This document shows positions 49,940-58,563 of a stretch of DNA of 63,688 nt, piece after piece. The notes under the pieces are model-generated. The model saw nothing but the letters and a program-made list of their open reading frames with translations. It did no database searches and was not told the DNA's origin. Source of the stretch: Planctomycetota bacterium (lineage in GTDB: Bacteria; Planctomycetota; Planctomycetia; Pirellulales; PALSA-1355); contig QQVE01000067.1 in the NCBI GenBank assembly GCA_003389325.1, forward strand, positions 1-63,688, written 5' to 3'. A program made the translations under genes and the position numbers. Every line of letters begins with the position of its first letter. Within the stretch, counting starts at the first letter, position 1.

Positions 49940-51190
49940 TCACTCGGGCAGGCTGGCGTAGGTGTACGCTCCGTCTTGCTTGGTCGACTCCATCGGCTCG
50001 ATCACTTCGTCGACGTGCTCGTCGAACAGGTCGCCGATGAGCAGATCGGTCAGGTGGCCCTTCAGGTCGGGGTAGGCCTTCACGAAGCGGCCGAAGCTGA
50101 AGCCGTTGTAGAACTCGCAGACCAGGCGGCGCATGCGATCCATGCCCTTGCAAAATTCGCCCGACCAGGAGGCCAGTTGCGCGGCGCTGGTGTCCCCTTT
50201 TGCGAGCCCTTCGCTGATCGCGTCGGCGGCCAGTTGTCCCGACTTGAGCGCGAGCAACACGCCCGACGAGTAGAGCGGATCGAGGAACCCGTAGGCATCG
50301 CCCACTAGCACCCAGCCGTCGCCGGCGGCCTGCCGCGAGCGGTAGGAATAGTCCTTCGTGGCGCGGAATTCGGCCACGCGGCGGGCCGTCGCGACGCGCT
50401 CTTTGACCGCCGGGCAATTGTCCAACTCCTGGGCATAAACTTCCTCGTGCGTGCCGCGGTCCTTGGCGAACAGGTCTTCCAGATTCGAAACCACCCCGAC
50501 GCTGACGATGTCGTTGTGCAGCGGAATGTACCAGAACCAGCCCTTGCGTCCGGCCGTGCTGAGCACGATCGTGGCTCCCTCGTCCTTGCCCTTGTCGCGG
50601 TAGGCGCCCTGGAAGTAGGTCCAGATGGCGCCCTTCTTCAACTCGGGATCGGTCACCCGCAGCTTGAAGCGGCTGGCCAGCATGGTGCTTTGGCCGCTGG
50701 CGTCGACGACAACCTTGGCTTTCACTTCGCGCGGCTCGCCGTCGGGCCCCGCCACGCGCAGCCCCACCGCCCGCTCGCCCTCGAACAGCACCTCCAGCAC
50801 GCGCGTCTCTTCGTGTACTTCGACGCCGTGCTCGCGGGCATTGTTGAGCATCATGGTGTCGAACTCGCTGCGCAGCACCTGCCAAGTCTGCGAGCACTCG
50901 TGCGGCTTGTGGTCGTCGAAGTAGAACGGCTCGGAGAGCCGGCCGCTCGAGCCGACGAACTGCACGCTGTACTTCTTCACGAAGGGGCTTGATCGCATCT
51001 TGTCCAGCATGTTGAGCCGGTCGAGCACCCAGTAGGTTTCGGGAATCAGCGACTCGCCGATGTGGAAGCGCGGAAACTTGTCGCGCTCGAAGAGCTGCAC
51101 CCGATGACCTTTCTGGGCGATCAAGGTCGAGGTGGTCGCCCCGGCCGGTCCACCGCCAATTACCACTACGTCGGCTTCGCTGGCTGCCAT
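49940..51190 (-). CDS. FAD-dependent oxidoreductase, flavin halogenase-like
   Basis: A 416-residue flavoprotein. The FAD site is VVVIGGGPAGATTSTLIAQ (about 8-26), with VVDASGQST and VLVGDAYGFLDPLYSSGV further on. Two features recall flavin-dependent tryptophan halogenases: GWFWYIP (WxWxIP, residues 218-223) and K73 in VKKYSVQF, which matches the position of the catalytic lysine. GESLIPETYW follows the usual GExxxP motif. Related proteins include geranylgeranyl reductase-like hydroxylases, so halogenation is inferred only. ATG 51190 starts at the FAD fold. It diverges from the sulfatase gene. Confidence 0.75.
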   Translation of the reverse strand: MAASEADVVVIGGGPAGATTSTLIAQKGHRVQLFERDKFPRFHIGESLIPETYWVLDRLNMLDKMRSSPFVKKYSVQFVGSSGRLSEPFYFDDHKPHECSQTWQVLRSEFDTMMLNNAREHGVEVHEETRVLEVLFEGERAVGLRVAGPDGEPREVKAKVVVDASGQSTMLASRFKLRVTDPELKKGAIWTYFQGAYRDKGKDEGATIVLSTAGRKGWFWYIPLHNDIVSVGVVSNLEDLFAKDRGTHEEVYAQELDNCPAVKERVATARRVAEFRATKDYSYRSRQAAGDGWVLVGDAYGFLDPLYSSGVLLALKSGQLAADAISEGLAKGDTSAAQLASWSGEFCKGMDRMRRLVCEFYNGFSFGRFVKAYPDLKGHLTDLLIGDLFDEHVDEVIEPMESTKQDGAYTYASLPE

Positions 51191-51366
51191 GAAATGCGCC
51201 TCTTTGCGTTGCGATTTTGGGAAGCACGATCCTTGCCAACCGCACCCCTCAGAATAGCCAGTTGAACAATCGTTGTCCAGACAATTATTAGGCTCGGTTG
51301 CATGCCGGCCGGCTTTTTGACACGCGCCGGCCGGCATGACACGATACGACACTTTGGAGAACCGCA

Positions 51367-52815
51367 ATGCACCGGCTGGGCATCACGATACTCACGCTTC
51401 TCTGGCTCGCCCTGCCCACTGGCAGACTGTTGGGGGCGGACCGCCCAAACGTGCTGTTCATCGCCGTGGACGACTTGCGCGTCGAGCTGGGCTGCTACGG
51501 CAATACGCTGGCTAAATCGCCCAACATCGACCGCCTCGCCCACCGTGGCACGCTGTTCGAGCGGGCCTACTGCCAGCAGGCCGTCTGCAATCCGTCGCGA
51601 GCCTCGCTCTTGACCGGCTTGCGGCCCGACACGATCGGCGTGTGGGACCTGCCCACGCATTTTCGCGAGAACCGCCCCGACGTGGTGACGCTGCCGCAAC
51701 TGTTCAAGAACAACGGCTACCACGCTCAGTGCATCGGCAAGGTGTTTCACAACTGGCGACAGGACCACTACCGGGGCGATCCGGCCTCGTGGAGTGTGCC
51801 GTCGGTGATGCACTACAACAACCACGGCTCGGACACCGCCCAGGTCGAGGGCACCGTGCCGCCCGACACGTCCGACGTGCCCAAGACCGAAATCCGCGAC
51901 GTGCCCGACGAGGCGTACTTCGACGGCCGGATCGCCAACCTGGCCGTCGAGGCCTTGAACGAGCTGAAGGACCAGACGTTCTTCCTGGCCGTGGGATTTT
52001 GGAAGCCGCACTCGCCGTTCAACGCCCCCAAGCGCTACTGGGACATGTACGATCGCTCGGACGTCCGGCCGCCGGAACATCCCGAGCCGCCTGCCGACGT
52101 GCCGCCGATCGCCATGCACGACTCGCGCGAAATGCTGCGGGCCTTCTCGAAGCGCCCCGACGGACGGCCCACGCCGGCCGAGACGCTGGCCTTGCGCCAC
52201 GGTTACTATGCCGCCACCAGCTACGCCGACGCCCAGATCGGCAAGGTGCTTAACGAGCTCGACCGGCTGGGCTTGCGCGACAAGACGATCGTCGTCTTCT
52301 GGTCCGACCATGGCTATCACCTGGGCGAGCACTCGCTGTGGGCCAAGACCTCCAATTTTGAACTCGACGCCCGCGTGCCGCTGATCATCGCCACGCCGGG
52401 TCAAACCGAAGCCCAACGCACCGACGCGATCGTCGAGCTGTTGGACCTTTATCCGACGCTGGCCGACTTGTGTGGACTCGACGCGCCCAAGGAACTGGCC
52501 GGCGAGAGCCTGCGTCGCGTGCTCCGGGATCCCACGGCAACCGTCAAGTCAGCGGCGATCACCCAGCACACGCGTCCGGCCTACCCCAGCAAGAACGACC
52601 CGCTGGTGGCTGTCGGCTATTCCTATCGCACCGACGACTATCGCTACACCGAGTGGCGCAGCGTCGATGACGGGCACGTCATGGCCCGCGAGCTGTATGA
52701 CCATCGCCACGATCCGGCCGAAACGGCCAACGTGGCCGGCCGCGCCGAGCACGCGGAGACGATCAAGGATCTCTCGGCCCAATTGTCCGCGGTCATCGAA
52801 GCCAGCCAGCCGTAG
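51367..52815 (+). CDS. Sulfatase, formylglycine type
   Basis: This 482-residue protein has a signal peptide (GITILTLLWLALPTGRLLGA) and the sulfatase core starting PNVLFIAVDDLRVELGCYG, with two metal-binding aspartates. The motif CNPSRASLLTG (C74) is matured to formylglycine by a separate enzyme. VVFWSDHGYHLGEHSLWAK supplies the further catalytic and metal residues. It resembles iduronate-2-sulfatase-type enzymes and should remove sulfate from a polysaccharide outside the cytoplasm. Its ATG 51367 follows GGAGAACC. Confidence 0.93.
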   Translation: MHRLGITILTLLWLALPTGRLLGADRPNVLFIAVDDLRVELGCYGNTLAKSPNIDRLAHRGTLFERAYCQQAVCNPSRASLLTGLRPDTIGVWDLPTHFRENRPDVVTLPQLFKNNGYHAQCIGKVFHNWRQDHYRGDPASWSVPSVMHYNNHGSDTAQVEGTVPPDTSDVPKTEIRDVPDEAYFDGRIANLAVEALNELKDQTFFLAVGFWKPHSPFNAPKRYWDMYDRSDVRPPEHPEPPADVPPIAMHDSREMLRAFSKRPDGRPTPAETLALRHGYYAATSYADAQIGKVLNELDRLGLRDKTIVVFWSDHGYHLGEHSLWAKTSNFELDARVPLIIATPGQTEAQRTDAIVELLDLYPTLADLCGLDAPKELAGESLRRVLRDPTATVKSAAITQHTRPAYPSKNDPLVAVGYSYRTDDYRYTEWRSVDDGHVMARELYDHRHDPAETANVAGRAEHAETIKDLSAQLSAVIEASQP

Positions 52816-52949
52816 GTCGGTCAGGTGTCATCGACACGGTGGCCGCGCTCGGGTACGGTGCGGTGAACCTCAGGCCGCCGGCGTGCATCGCTCTTGGCGT
52901 GGTCCCGCCTGAGCCGCTGCGCCTGCCCTGACACGCGAAGGCCCTGCTG

Positions 52950-54773
52950 ATGCCCGATCCGCTGGCAACCCGACAACTGACGCTCCGCGCCGCGGCGACC
53001 GGCGCCGTGTTGGGAGCGCTGCTCGTGCCCTGCAACGTCTACTCGGGCCTCAAGATCGGCTGGTCGTTCAACATGTCGATCGCCGCGGCGCTGTTGAGTT
53101 GCGGGTTTTGGGCCACGGCCCGGCGCGTGGGGGGCGAAGATCGCATTGCGCACTGGGGCATGCTCGAAAACAATATCAACCAGACCTGCGCCTCGTCGGC
53201 CGCCTCGATCATCTCGGCCGGGCTGGTCGCGCCCATTCCGGCCCTGGCAATCCTCACCGGCCAAACGCTGCGCTGGCCGGTGCTTTCGGTATGGCTATTC
53301 ACGGTGAGCCTGATCGGCGTGTTGGTCGGGCTGTCGCTGCGGCGACAGATGCTGGAAGTTCAAAAACTTCCCTTCCCTTCCGGCATTGCCACCGCGGAAA
53401 CCGTGCGGGAAATCTACGCCCGTGGCAGCGAGGCGGCCAGCCGCGTGAAGCACCTATTGGGCGCGGGAGCCGTGGCGGCCACCACGAAGCTGGCGGGCGA
53501 CTTTCTCATCGCCATTCCACAGATCGGCCCGGCGCTGGGTCTCGGCCGATTCGGCCTGTCGTACCTCAACCTGCGCAACCTGGGCTTCGTCCTCGACCCC
53601 TCGTTCTTGATGATCGGGTTCGGCGCGATCGTGGGCGTGCGCGTCGGTTGGTCGATGCTGCTGGGGGCAGGCATTGCCTGGGGGGTGCTCGCGCCCTGGC
53701 TTTACTCCTCCGGTCGTCTGCCCGAGCCGGCCGATCCCGGAGTGCTGGTATTCGGACAAGCCGTTGAGTTCCTGCTCTGGCCGGGCGTGACCATGATCGT
53801 CACCGCGGCACTGGTGTCGTTCTTCTGGTCGCTGCCGGGGTTGTTGCAAGGGTTCGCACGATCAAGAAAACAGACGTCCACAGACAAGGCCGAGACAACC
53901 GCGGAAGAACACAGCGATGCCGACGTGGCGGCCCTGGGCAGCGACGATCTTTCCTGGGGATGGTGGCTGGCCGGGGGATTTGCCATCGCCACGTTGCTGG
54001 CCACCGTAACCCAAGTCATGATCTTCGGCATCGCGCTGCCCATGGCGCTGTTGGCCATCGGGCTCACGTTCGTGCTGGCCATCGTGGCGGCACGCGTGTC
54101 GGGCGAAACGGGCATTCCGCCGATTGGCGCACTGGGCAAAGTCACGCAGCTCACGTTCGGCCTGATTCATCCCACCAGCGTCGGCGTGAACCTGATGACA
54201 GCCAACGTCACCGGCGGCGCCGCAGGCCAATGCTCGGACCTGCTGCACGATCTCAAGACAGGCAAGCTGCTCGGAGCTTCGGTGCGGGCGCAAGCTTGGG
54301 CCCAAGTGCTGGGCGTGCTCGTCGGGTCGATGGCTGGTAGCGCCGCCTATCTCGTGCTGGTGCCCGACCCCGCGGGCATGCTGCTCACCGAGGAGTGGCC
54401 CGCTCCGGCCGTAGCTACCTGGAAAGCCGTGGCCGAATTGTTTCGCGACGGAATCGACGCCGCGCCGTCGGGCGCCCTCACCGCTTCGATCATCGGCGGC
54501 TGCATCGGCACGGCGCTGGCCGTCGTGAATCAACTGCTGCCGCAAGACAAGCATCGCTTCTGTCCCAGCGCCGTCAGCATCGGCTTGGCCTTCGTGATTC
54601 CGGCCTTCAATAGCATCTCACTGTTCCTCGGCGCAATGGCCGCGGCGCTGGCCACCCGCGTGGCGCCGGGCTGGGCGTCGCGGTTCATCCTGCCCATCGC
54701 CGCGGGCTTCGTGGCCGGCGAAAGCCTGGCCGGCGTGGCCAGCGCCCTGGTGGCGCTGCTTACCGGCAGCTAA
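52950..54773 (+). CDS. OPT family oligopeptide transporter
   Basis: This 607-residue membrane protein has about fourteen transmembrane helices. It begins MPDPLATRQLTLRAAATGAV and contains LLVPCNVYSGLKIGWSFNMS, the conserved first signature of the OPT family, and LPFPSGIATAETVREIY. The cytoplasmic loop near 53870 is polar and poorly conserved. Members import short peptides or metal chelates. The gene lies 134 nt after the sulfatase and 325 nt before the NAGGN genes, so peptide uptake next to dipeptide metabolism is possible but not shown. Confidence 0.88.
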   Translation: MPDPLATRQLTLRAAATGAVLGALLVPCNVYSGLKIGWSFNMSIAAALLSCGFWATARRVGGEDRIAHWGMLENNINQTCASSAASIISAGLVAPIPALAILTGQTLRWPVLSVWLFTVSLIGVLVGLSLRRQMLEVQKLPFPSGIATAETVREIYARGSEAASRVKHLLGAGAVAATTKLAGDFLIAIPQIGPALGLGRFGLSYLNLRNLGFVLDPSFLMIGFGAIVGVRVGWSMLLGAGIAWGVLAPWLYSSGRLPEPADPGVLVFGQAVEFLLWPGVTMIVTAALVSFFWSLPGLLQGFARSRKQTSTDKAETTAEEHSDADVAALGSDDLSWGWWLAGGFAIATLLATVTQVMIFGIALPMALLAIGLTFVLAIVAARVSGETGIPPIGALGKVTQLTFGLIHPTSVGVNLMTANVTGGAAGQCSDLLHDLKTGKLLGASVRAQAWAQVLGVLVGSMAGSAAYLVLVPDPAGMLLTEEWPAPAVATWKAVAELFRDGIDAAPSGALTASIIGGCIGTALAVVNQLLPQDKHRFCPSAVSIGLAFVIPAFNSISLFLGAMAAALATRVAPGWASRFILPIAAGFVAGESLAGVASALVALLTGS

Positions 54774-55098
54774 GCATGCGCTTGTCCGGACAATGTTTTC
54801 CGCCGTCGATGGCCCGCAGGGACCGCGCAAAGGTCCGTGTTTCGCGCACGCAGCCGCGACGTAACCTCAATCGGCGGTTGCAATTCCTCCAGATCCTGGC
54901 AAACTTGTAGGTTAGGCGGTAACCATGCAGAAAGGACCGCTTCTCGATGCCAGTTTCGGGCCAGCCTAACGAGGCAACGATCGACTCCCTTCGTGCCCAT
55001 CATCTACCGTTTGCTACCGCCGCCCGCGCCCCAACTCCGCAGATCCCCCGAACCCATCGCTCGGAATCGCTTCGCAAGATCATGGGGGACGCCGCCTG
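54774..55098 (+). promoter_or_regulatory. Leader region of the NAGGN genes
   Basis: This 325-nt gap holds GGTTGCAA at 54876-54883, like the GGTTGCAA in the PEP-CTERM promoters, but the -10 candidate 16 nt later (CAAACT, 54900-54905) is poor. No ribosome binding site is strong before ATG 55099; ATGGGGGAC at 55081 lies 18 nt upstream. I see no other gene in it. Confidence 0.3.
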
Positions 55099-56385
55099 AT
55101 GTGTGGAATCTGTGGTGAAATACGCTTTGACGATGCTCCGGCCGACGTGGCTGCCGTGGCCCGCATGGCCGATCGCATGCAGCGGCGGGGACCTGATGGC
55201 GACGGCATCGTCAAGCGCGGCCGCTTCGCGTTCGGGCATCGACGGCTGAAGATCATCGATCTTTCTGAAGCCGCGCAGCAGCCGATGGTCGATGCGGCGC
55301 TGGGCATGACGATCGTCTTCAACGGAGCCATCTACAACTACCCCGAGCTGCGCAAGGAATTGCAGGGGCTCGGCTACCAGTTCTTCAGCCACGGCGACAC
55401 CGAGGTAATTCTCAAGGCCTATCACGCCTGGGGCACCGATTGCGTGCGGCGTTTCAACGGCATGTTCGCCTTCGCCATCTTCGAGCGCGACACCGGACGG
55501 ATCGTGATGGCCCGGGATCGCCTGGGCATCAAGCCGCTGTACTACTGCCAGAAGCCCAACCGGTTGCGGTTCGCCTCGAGCCTGACGGCCCTGCTGGCAG
55601 CCGGCGACGTCGATACGACGATCGATCCGGTGGCGCTGAACTACTACATGACGTTCCACTCGGTCGTGCCGCCGCCGCGAACAATCTTCGAGGGCGTCAG
55701 CAAGTTGCCGCCGGCCACGCTGGCCGTGGTCGAGCCCGACGGTCGGATGTCGACCGAAACCTACTGGACGCTTGCCTTCGGGCAGCGCGACGACCAGAAG
55801 GGCTACTCGCGCGAAGACTGGATCGACGAGACGCTCGACGTCATGCGCCGAGCCGTCGAGCGGCGATTGATTGCCGACGTGCCGGTGGGCGTGCTGCTCT
55901 CGGGCGGGTTGGACTCGAGCCTCATCGTGGGCCTGCTGTGCGAGCGCGACGGGGCCAGCTTCGAGACCTTTTCGATTGGCTTCGAGAGCGTCGGCGACGA
56001 GGAAGGCAACGAGTTCAAGTATTCCGACGTGATCGTCGAGCGCTTTCGCACGCAGCACCACAAGCTGTCGATCGACGCCCGGCGTACGCTGCCGGCCTTG
56101 CGCGAATGTATCGGCGAGATGTCCGAGCCGATGGTCAGCCACGACAATGTCGGCTTCTACCTGCTCTCGCAGGAGGTGTCGAAGTTCCTCAAGGTCGTGC
56201 AGAGCGGCCAGGGCGCCGACGAGATCTTCGGCGGCTATCACTGGTATCCACCCATGCTAGAAAGCACCGACGCGCTGGCCACGTACCGTGAACATTTCTT
56301 CGATCGCGATTTCAACGAGTACGTCCGAGCCGTGTCGGCCCAGTACGTCAGCGAGGACTATGCGGGTCAGATCGTGGCCGAGTAG
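55099..56385 (+). CDS. asnO: N-acetylglutaminylglutamine amidotransferase, N-terminal part
   Basis: The 428 residues up to an in-frame TAG (56383-56385) match the asparagine-synthetase-like amidotransferase of the NAGGN osmolyte pathway. MCGICGEIRFD gives the catalytic Cys2 of the glutaminase. LSGGLDSSLIVG (about 267-278) is the ATP pyrophosphatase loop. SGQGADEIFGGYHWYPP is the family's next motif. The family's usual length is near 590 residues, and the rest of the protein continues in the same frame beyond the TAG (56386-56874). ATG 55099 gives the exact MCG start needed. The reaction would amidate the dipeptide made by Ngs. Confidence 0.85.
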   Translation: MCGICGEIRFDDAPADVAAVARMADRMQRRGPDGDGIVKRGRFAFGHRRLKIIDLSEAAQQPMVDAALGMTIVFNGAIYNYPELRKELQGLGYQFFSHGDTEVILKAYHAWGTDCVRRFNGMFAFAIFERDTGRIVMARDRLGIKPLYYCQKPNRLRFASSLTALLAAGDVDTTIDPVALNYYMTFHSVVPPPRTIFEGVSKLPPATLAVVEPDGRMSTETYWTLAFGQRDDQKGYSREDWIDETLDVMRRAVERRLIADVPVGVLLSGGLDSSLIVGLLCERDGASFETFSIGFESVGDEEGNEFKYSDVIVERFRTQHHKLSIDARRTLPALRECIGEMSEPMVSHDNVGFYLLSQEVSKFLKVVQSGQGADEIFGGYHWYPPMLESTDALATYREHFFDRDFNEYVRAVSAQYVSEDYAGQIVAE

Positions 56386-56874
56386 TTCGCCCAGCCGGGG
56401 GCCACGCTGCCGATCGACAAGGCACTGCGAATCGACGCGCTGACAATGCTGGTAGACGACCCGGTAAAACGGGTCGACAATCACACGATGGCGGCCAGCC
56501 TGGAAGCCCGGGTGCCGTTTCTCGATCACGAGGTGGTCGAGTTCGCCGCCACAGTGCCGCCGGAATTGAAGATCGCCGAGGGTGGCAAGTACATTCTGAA
56601 AGAGGCAGCGCGGCGAGTGATCCCCGCCGAAGTGATCGACCGACCCAAGGGCTACTTCCCCGTGCCCGCACTAAAATACCTGCGTGGCGAGTTCCTCGAG
56701 ATGGCCCGCGAGGCGCTCTCCACGCCGGCGGCGCGGCAGCGGGGATTGTTCAACCAGAAGTATCTCGACTGCCTGCTCGCGGACCCCGAGGCGCACATCA
56801 CTCCCCTGCGCGGATCGAAGCTCTGGCAGGTGGCGCTTCTGGAACTGTGGCTGCAGGAACACCTGCCCACCTAG
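56386..56874 (+). pseudogene. asnO: asnO C-terminal part, beyond the in-frame TAG
   Basis: The frame of asnO continues after the TAG as FAQPGATLPIDKALRIDALT, then MLVDDPVKRVDNHTMAASLE, FLDHEVVEFAATVPPELK and DRPKGYFPVPALKYL, ending with TAG at 56872-56874. All are strongly conserved in the amidotransferase family, where this part completes the synthetase active site. So the TAG interrupts one gene rather than separating two. An ATG at 56446 could start a 142-residue fragment, but it has no ribosome binding site. Whether the TAG is real, a sequencing error or read through cannot be decided here. Confidence 0.75.
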
Positions 56875-56885
56875 GAAGCCAAACG

Positions 56886-58550
56886 ATGAGTCAATCCGTT
56901 TCGCAGGGCGCCGCCGTGGTCGAAGTGGGGTGGGGCCGATTGATTTTCGCCCACACGTTCACCGACCCCGACGGCGTGGCCCAGGTGCTGCTCGACGAGA
57001 AGCCCAGCAAGCGCGATATCGCGTTTTACGTCATCGATCCGCAGTTGGTGCTCAAGGTCGCTCCGCAAGACCTGTTCCTCGATCCGTCGAACACCTACCG
57101 GCTCGATCTGAAAAAGTGGAAGCCCGGCGCCGGCAAGGAGCTGCCGTTTCGCATCACGCCGCTGGAGCGGCCCGAGGATTTGGATCAGATCAATCAGATC
57201 TACGCGCGGGTGAAGATGGTGCCGATCGACGCCGACCTGGTCTGGAAAAACCGCGACAGCGAGAAGTTTCAATACTACGTGGCCCGGCCGCCCGATTCCG
57301 ACGACATCATCGGTGTGGTGCTGGCCGTGGACCACGTGCGGTGCTTTGACGACCTGTTCAATAGCTGCAGCCTGTGGGCGCTGGCCGTCGACCCCCAGAC
57401 GCAGTATCCGGGGGTGGGGATGGCCCTGGTGCGGCACGTGGCCGACACATTCGCCCGCCGGGGCCGGGCGCTGTTAGACCTCTCCGTGCTGGGAGAAAAC
57501 GAGGCCGCCGCCTCGCTCTACGAGCACATGGGCTTCGTGCGCTCGGCGGTTTTCGCGGTCAAGCGCCGCAACCAGATCAACGAGCCGTTGTTCACGGCTC
57601 AGCACGCTCAGGAAGGCTACAACCCGTACGCCAAGATCCTGATCAACGAAGCGCTGCGGCGCGGGATTGCGGTCGAATCGCTCGACCCGGCGCGGGGCTA
57701 CTTTCGGCTCTCGCAAGGCAATCGGCGCGTCACCTGCCGCGAATCGTTGACCGACCTGACCTCGGCCATCGCCATGAGCCGCTGCGCCGACAAGCAGCTC
57801 ACGCTCGAACTGCTGGCCGCAACGGGACTGCGTGTCCCCGAGCAAATCGTCTACGCCGATCGCGAAAGCGCCGTAGAGTTTCTACAGAGGCACACGCGCG
57901 TCGTCGTCAAGCCCGCTCAGGGCGAACAGGGACAAGGCGTTTCGGTCGATCTGCGGACCGAGGAAGAGCTGTGGCCGGCCATCGAGGCCGCCCGGCATTT
58001 CTGCGACGTCGTGCTCCTGGAGCAATTCGTCGAGGGCCTGGACTTGCGCATCATCGTCATCCATCACGAGGTCGTGGCCGCCGCCGTGCGCAAGCCGGCC
58101 GAAATCATCGGCACGGGCCGCCACACGATTCGCGAGCTGATCGGTCGCGTCAGCCGTCGCCGCCAGGCGGCCACCGGCGGCGAGAGCCAGATCCCCCAGG
58201 ATGAAGAAACCGAACGCTGCATCACCAGCGCCGGCTTCAGCTTCGACGACGTGCTGCCCGACGGCCAGGAGCTCCAGGTCCGTCGGGCGGCCAACCTGCA
58301 CACCGGCGGCACCATTCACGACGTCACCGATCAGCTCCATCCCACGCTGAGGGACGCGGCCGTCGAGGCCGCAGGCGTGCTCGAGATCCCCGTCGTGGGC
58401 CTCGATTTCCTCGTGCCCTCGGTCGAACAAGACGAGTACGTGATTATCGAAGCCAACGAGCGGCCGGGGCTGGCCAACCACGAACCGCAACCCACGGCCG
58501 AACGCTTCATCGATTTGTTGTTCCCGCACACTGCGAAACCCACTTCTTAG
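56886..58550 (+). CDS. ngs: N-acetylglutaminylglutamine synthetase (GNAT plus ATP-grasp)
   Basis: This 554-residue fusion is the second member of the NAGGN trio. Residues 90-235 form a GNAT acetyltransferase (PGVGMALVRHVADTFARRGR and ENEAAASLYEHMGFVRSAVF). Residues 290-545 form an ATP-grasp ligase (VVVKPAQGEQGQGVSVDLRT and VGLDFLVPSVEQDEYVIIEA, ending ERPGLANHEPQP). In the characterised pathway it acetylates glutamine and joins a second one. ATG 56886 is 11 nt after the asnO frame ends, so it should be cotranscribed. It appears intact, unlike asnO. Confidence 0.9.
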   Translation: MSQSVSQGAAVVEVGWGRLIFAHTFTDPDGVAQVLLDEKPSKRDIAFYVIDPQLVLKVAPQDLFLDPSNTYRLDLKKWKPGAGKELPFRITPLERPEDLDQINQIYARVKMVPIDADLVWKNRDSEKFQYYVARPPDSDDIIGVVLAVDHVRCFDDLFNSCSLWALAVDPQTQYPGVGMALVRHVADTFARRGRALLDLSVLGENEAAASLYEHMGFVRSAVFAVKRRNQINEPLFTAQHAQEGYNPYAKILINEALRRGIAVESLDPARGYFRLSQGNRRVTCRESLTDLTSAIAMSRCADKQLTLELLAATGLRVPEQIVYADRESAVEFLQRHTRVVVKPAQGEQGQGVSVDLRTEEELWPAIEAARHFCDVVLLEQFVEGLDLRIIVIHHEVVAAAVRKPAEIIGTGRHTIRELIGRVSRRRQAATGGESQIPQDEETERCITSAGFSFDDVLPDGQELQVRRAANLHTGGTIHDVTDQLHPTLRDAAVEAAGVLEIPVVGLDFLVPSVEQDEYVIIEANERPGLANHEPQPTAERFIDLLFPHTAKPTS

Positions 58551-58563
58551 TGAATCCGCCTCC

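Noticed and set aside
53870..53930. Break or frameshift in the OPT transporter at a polar, threonine-rich stretch
   Set aside because: The frame is continuous and the stretch fits a cytoplasmic loop between membrane helices.
54925..54969. 14-codon upstream reading frame before asnO
   Set aside because: It has a weak AGGCGG before its ATG, but a frame this short is expected by chance and nothing else supports it.
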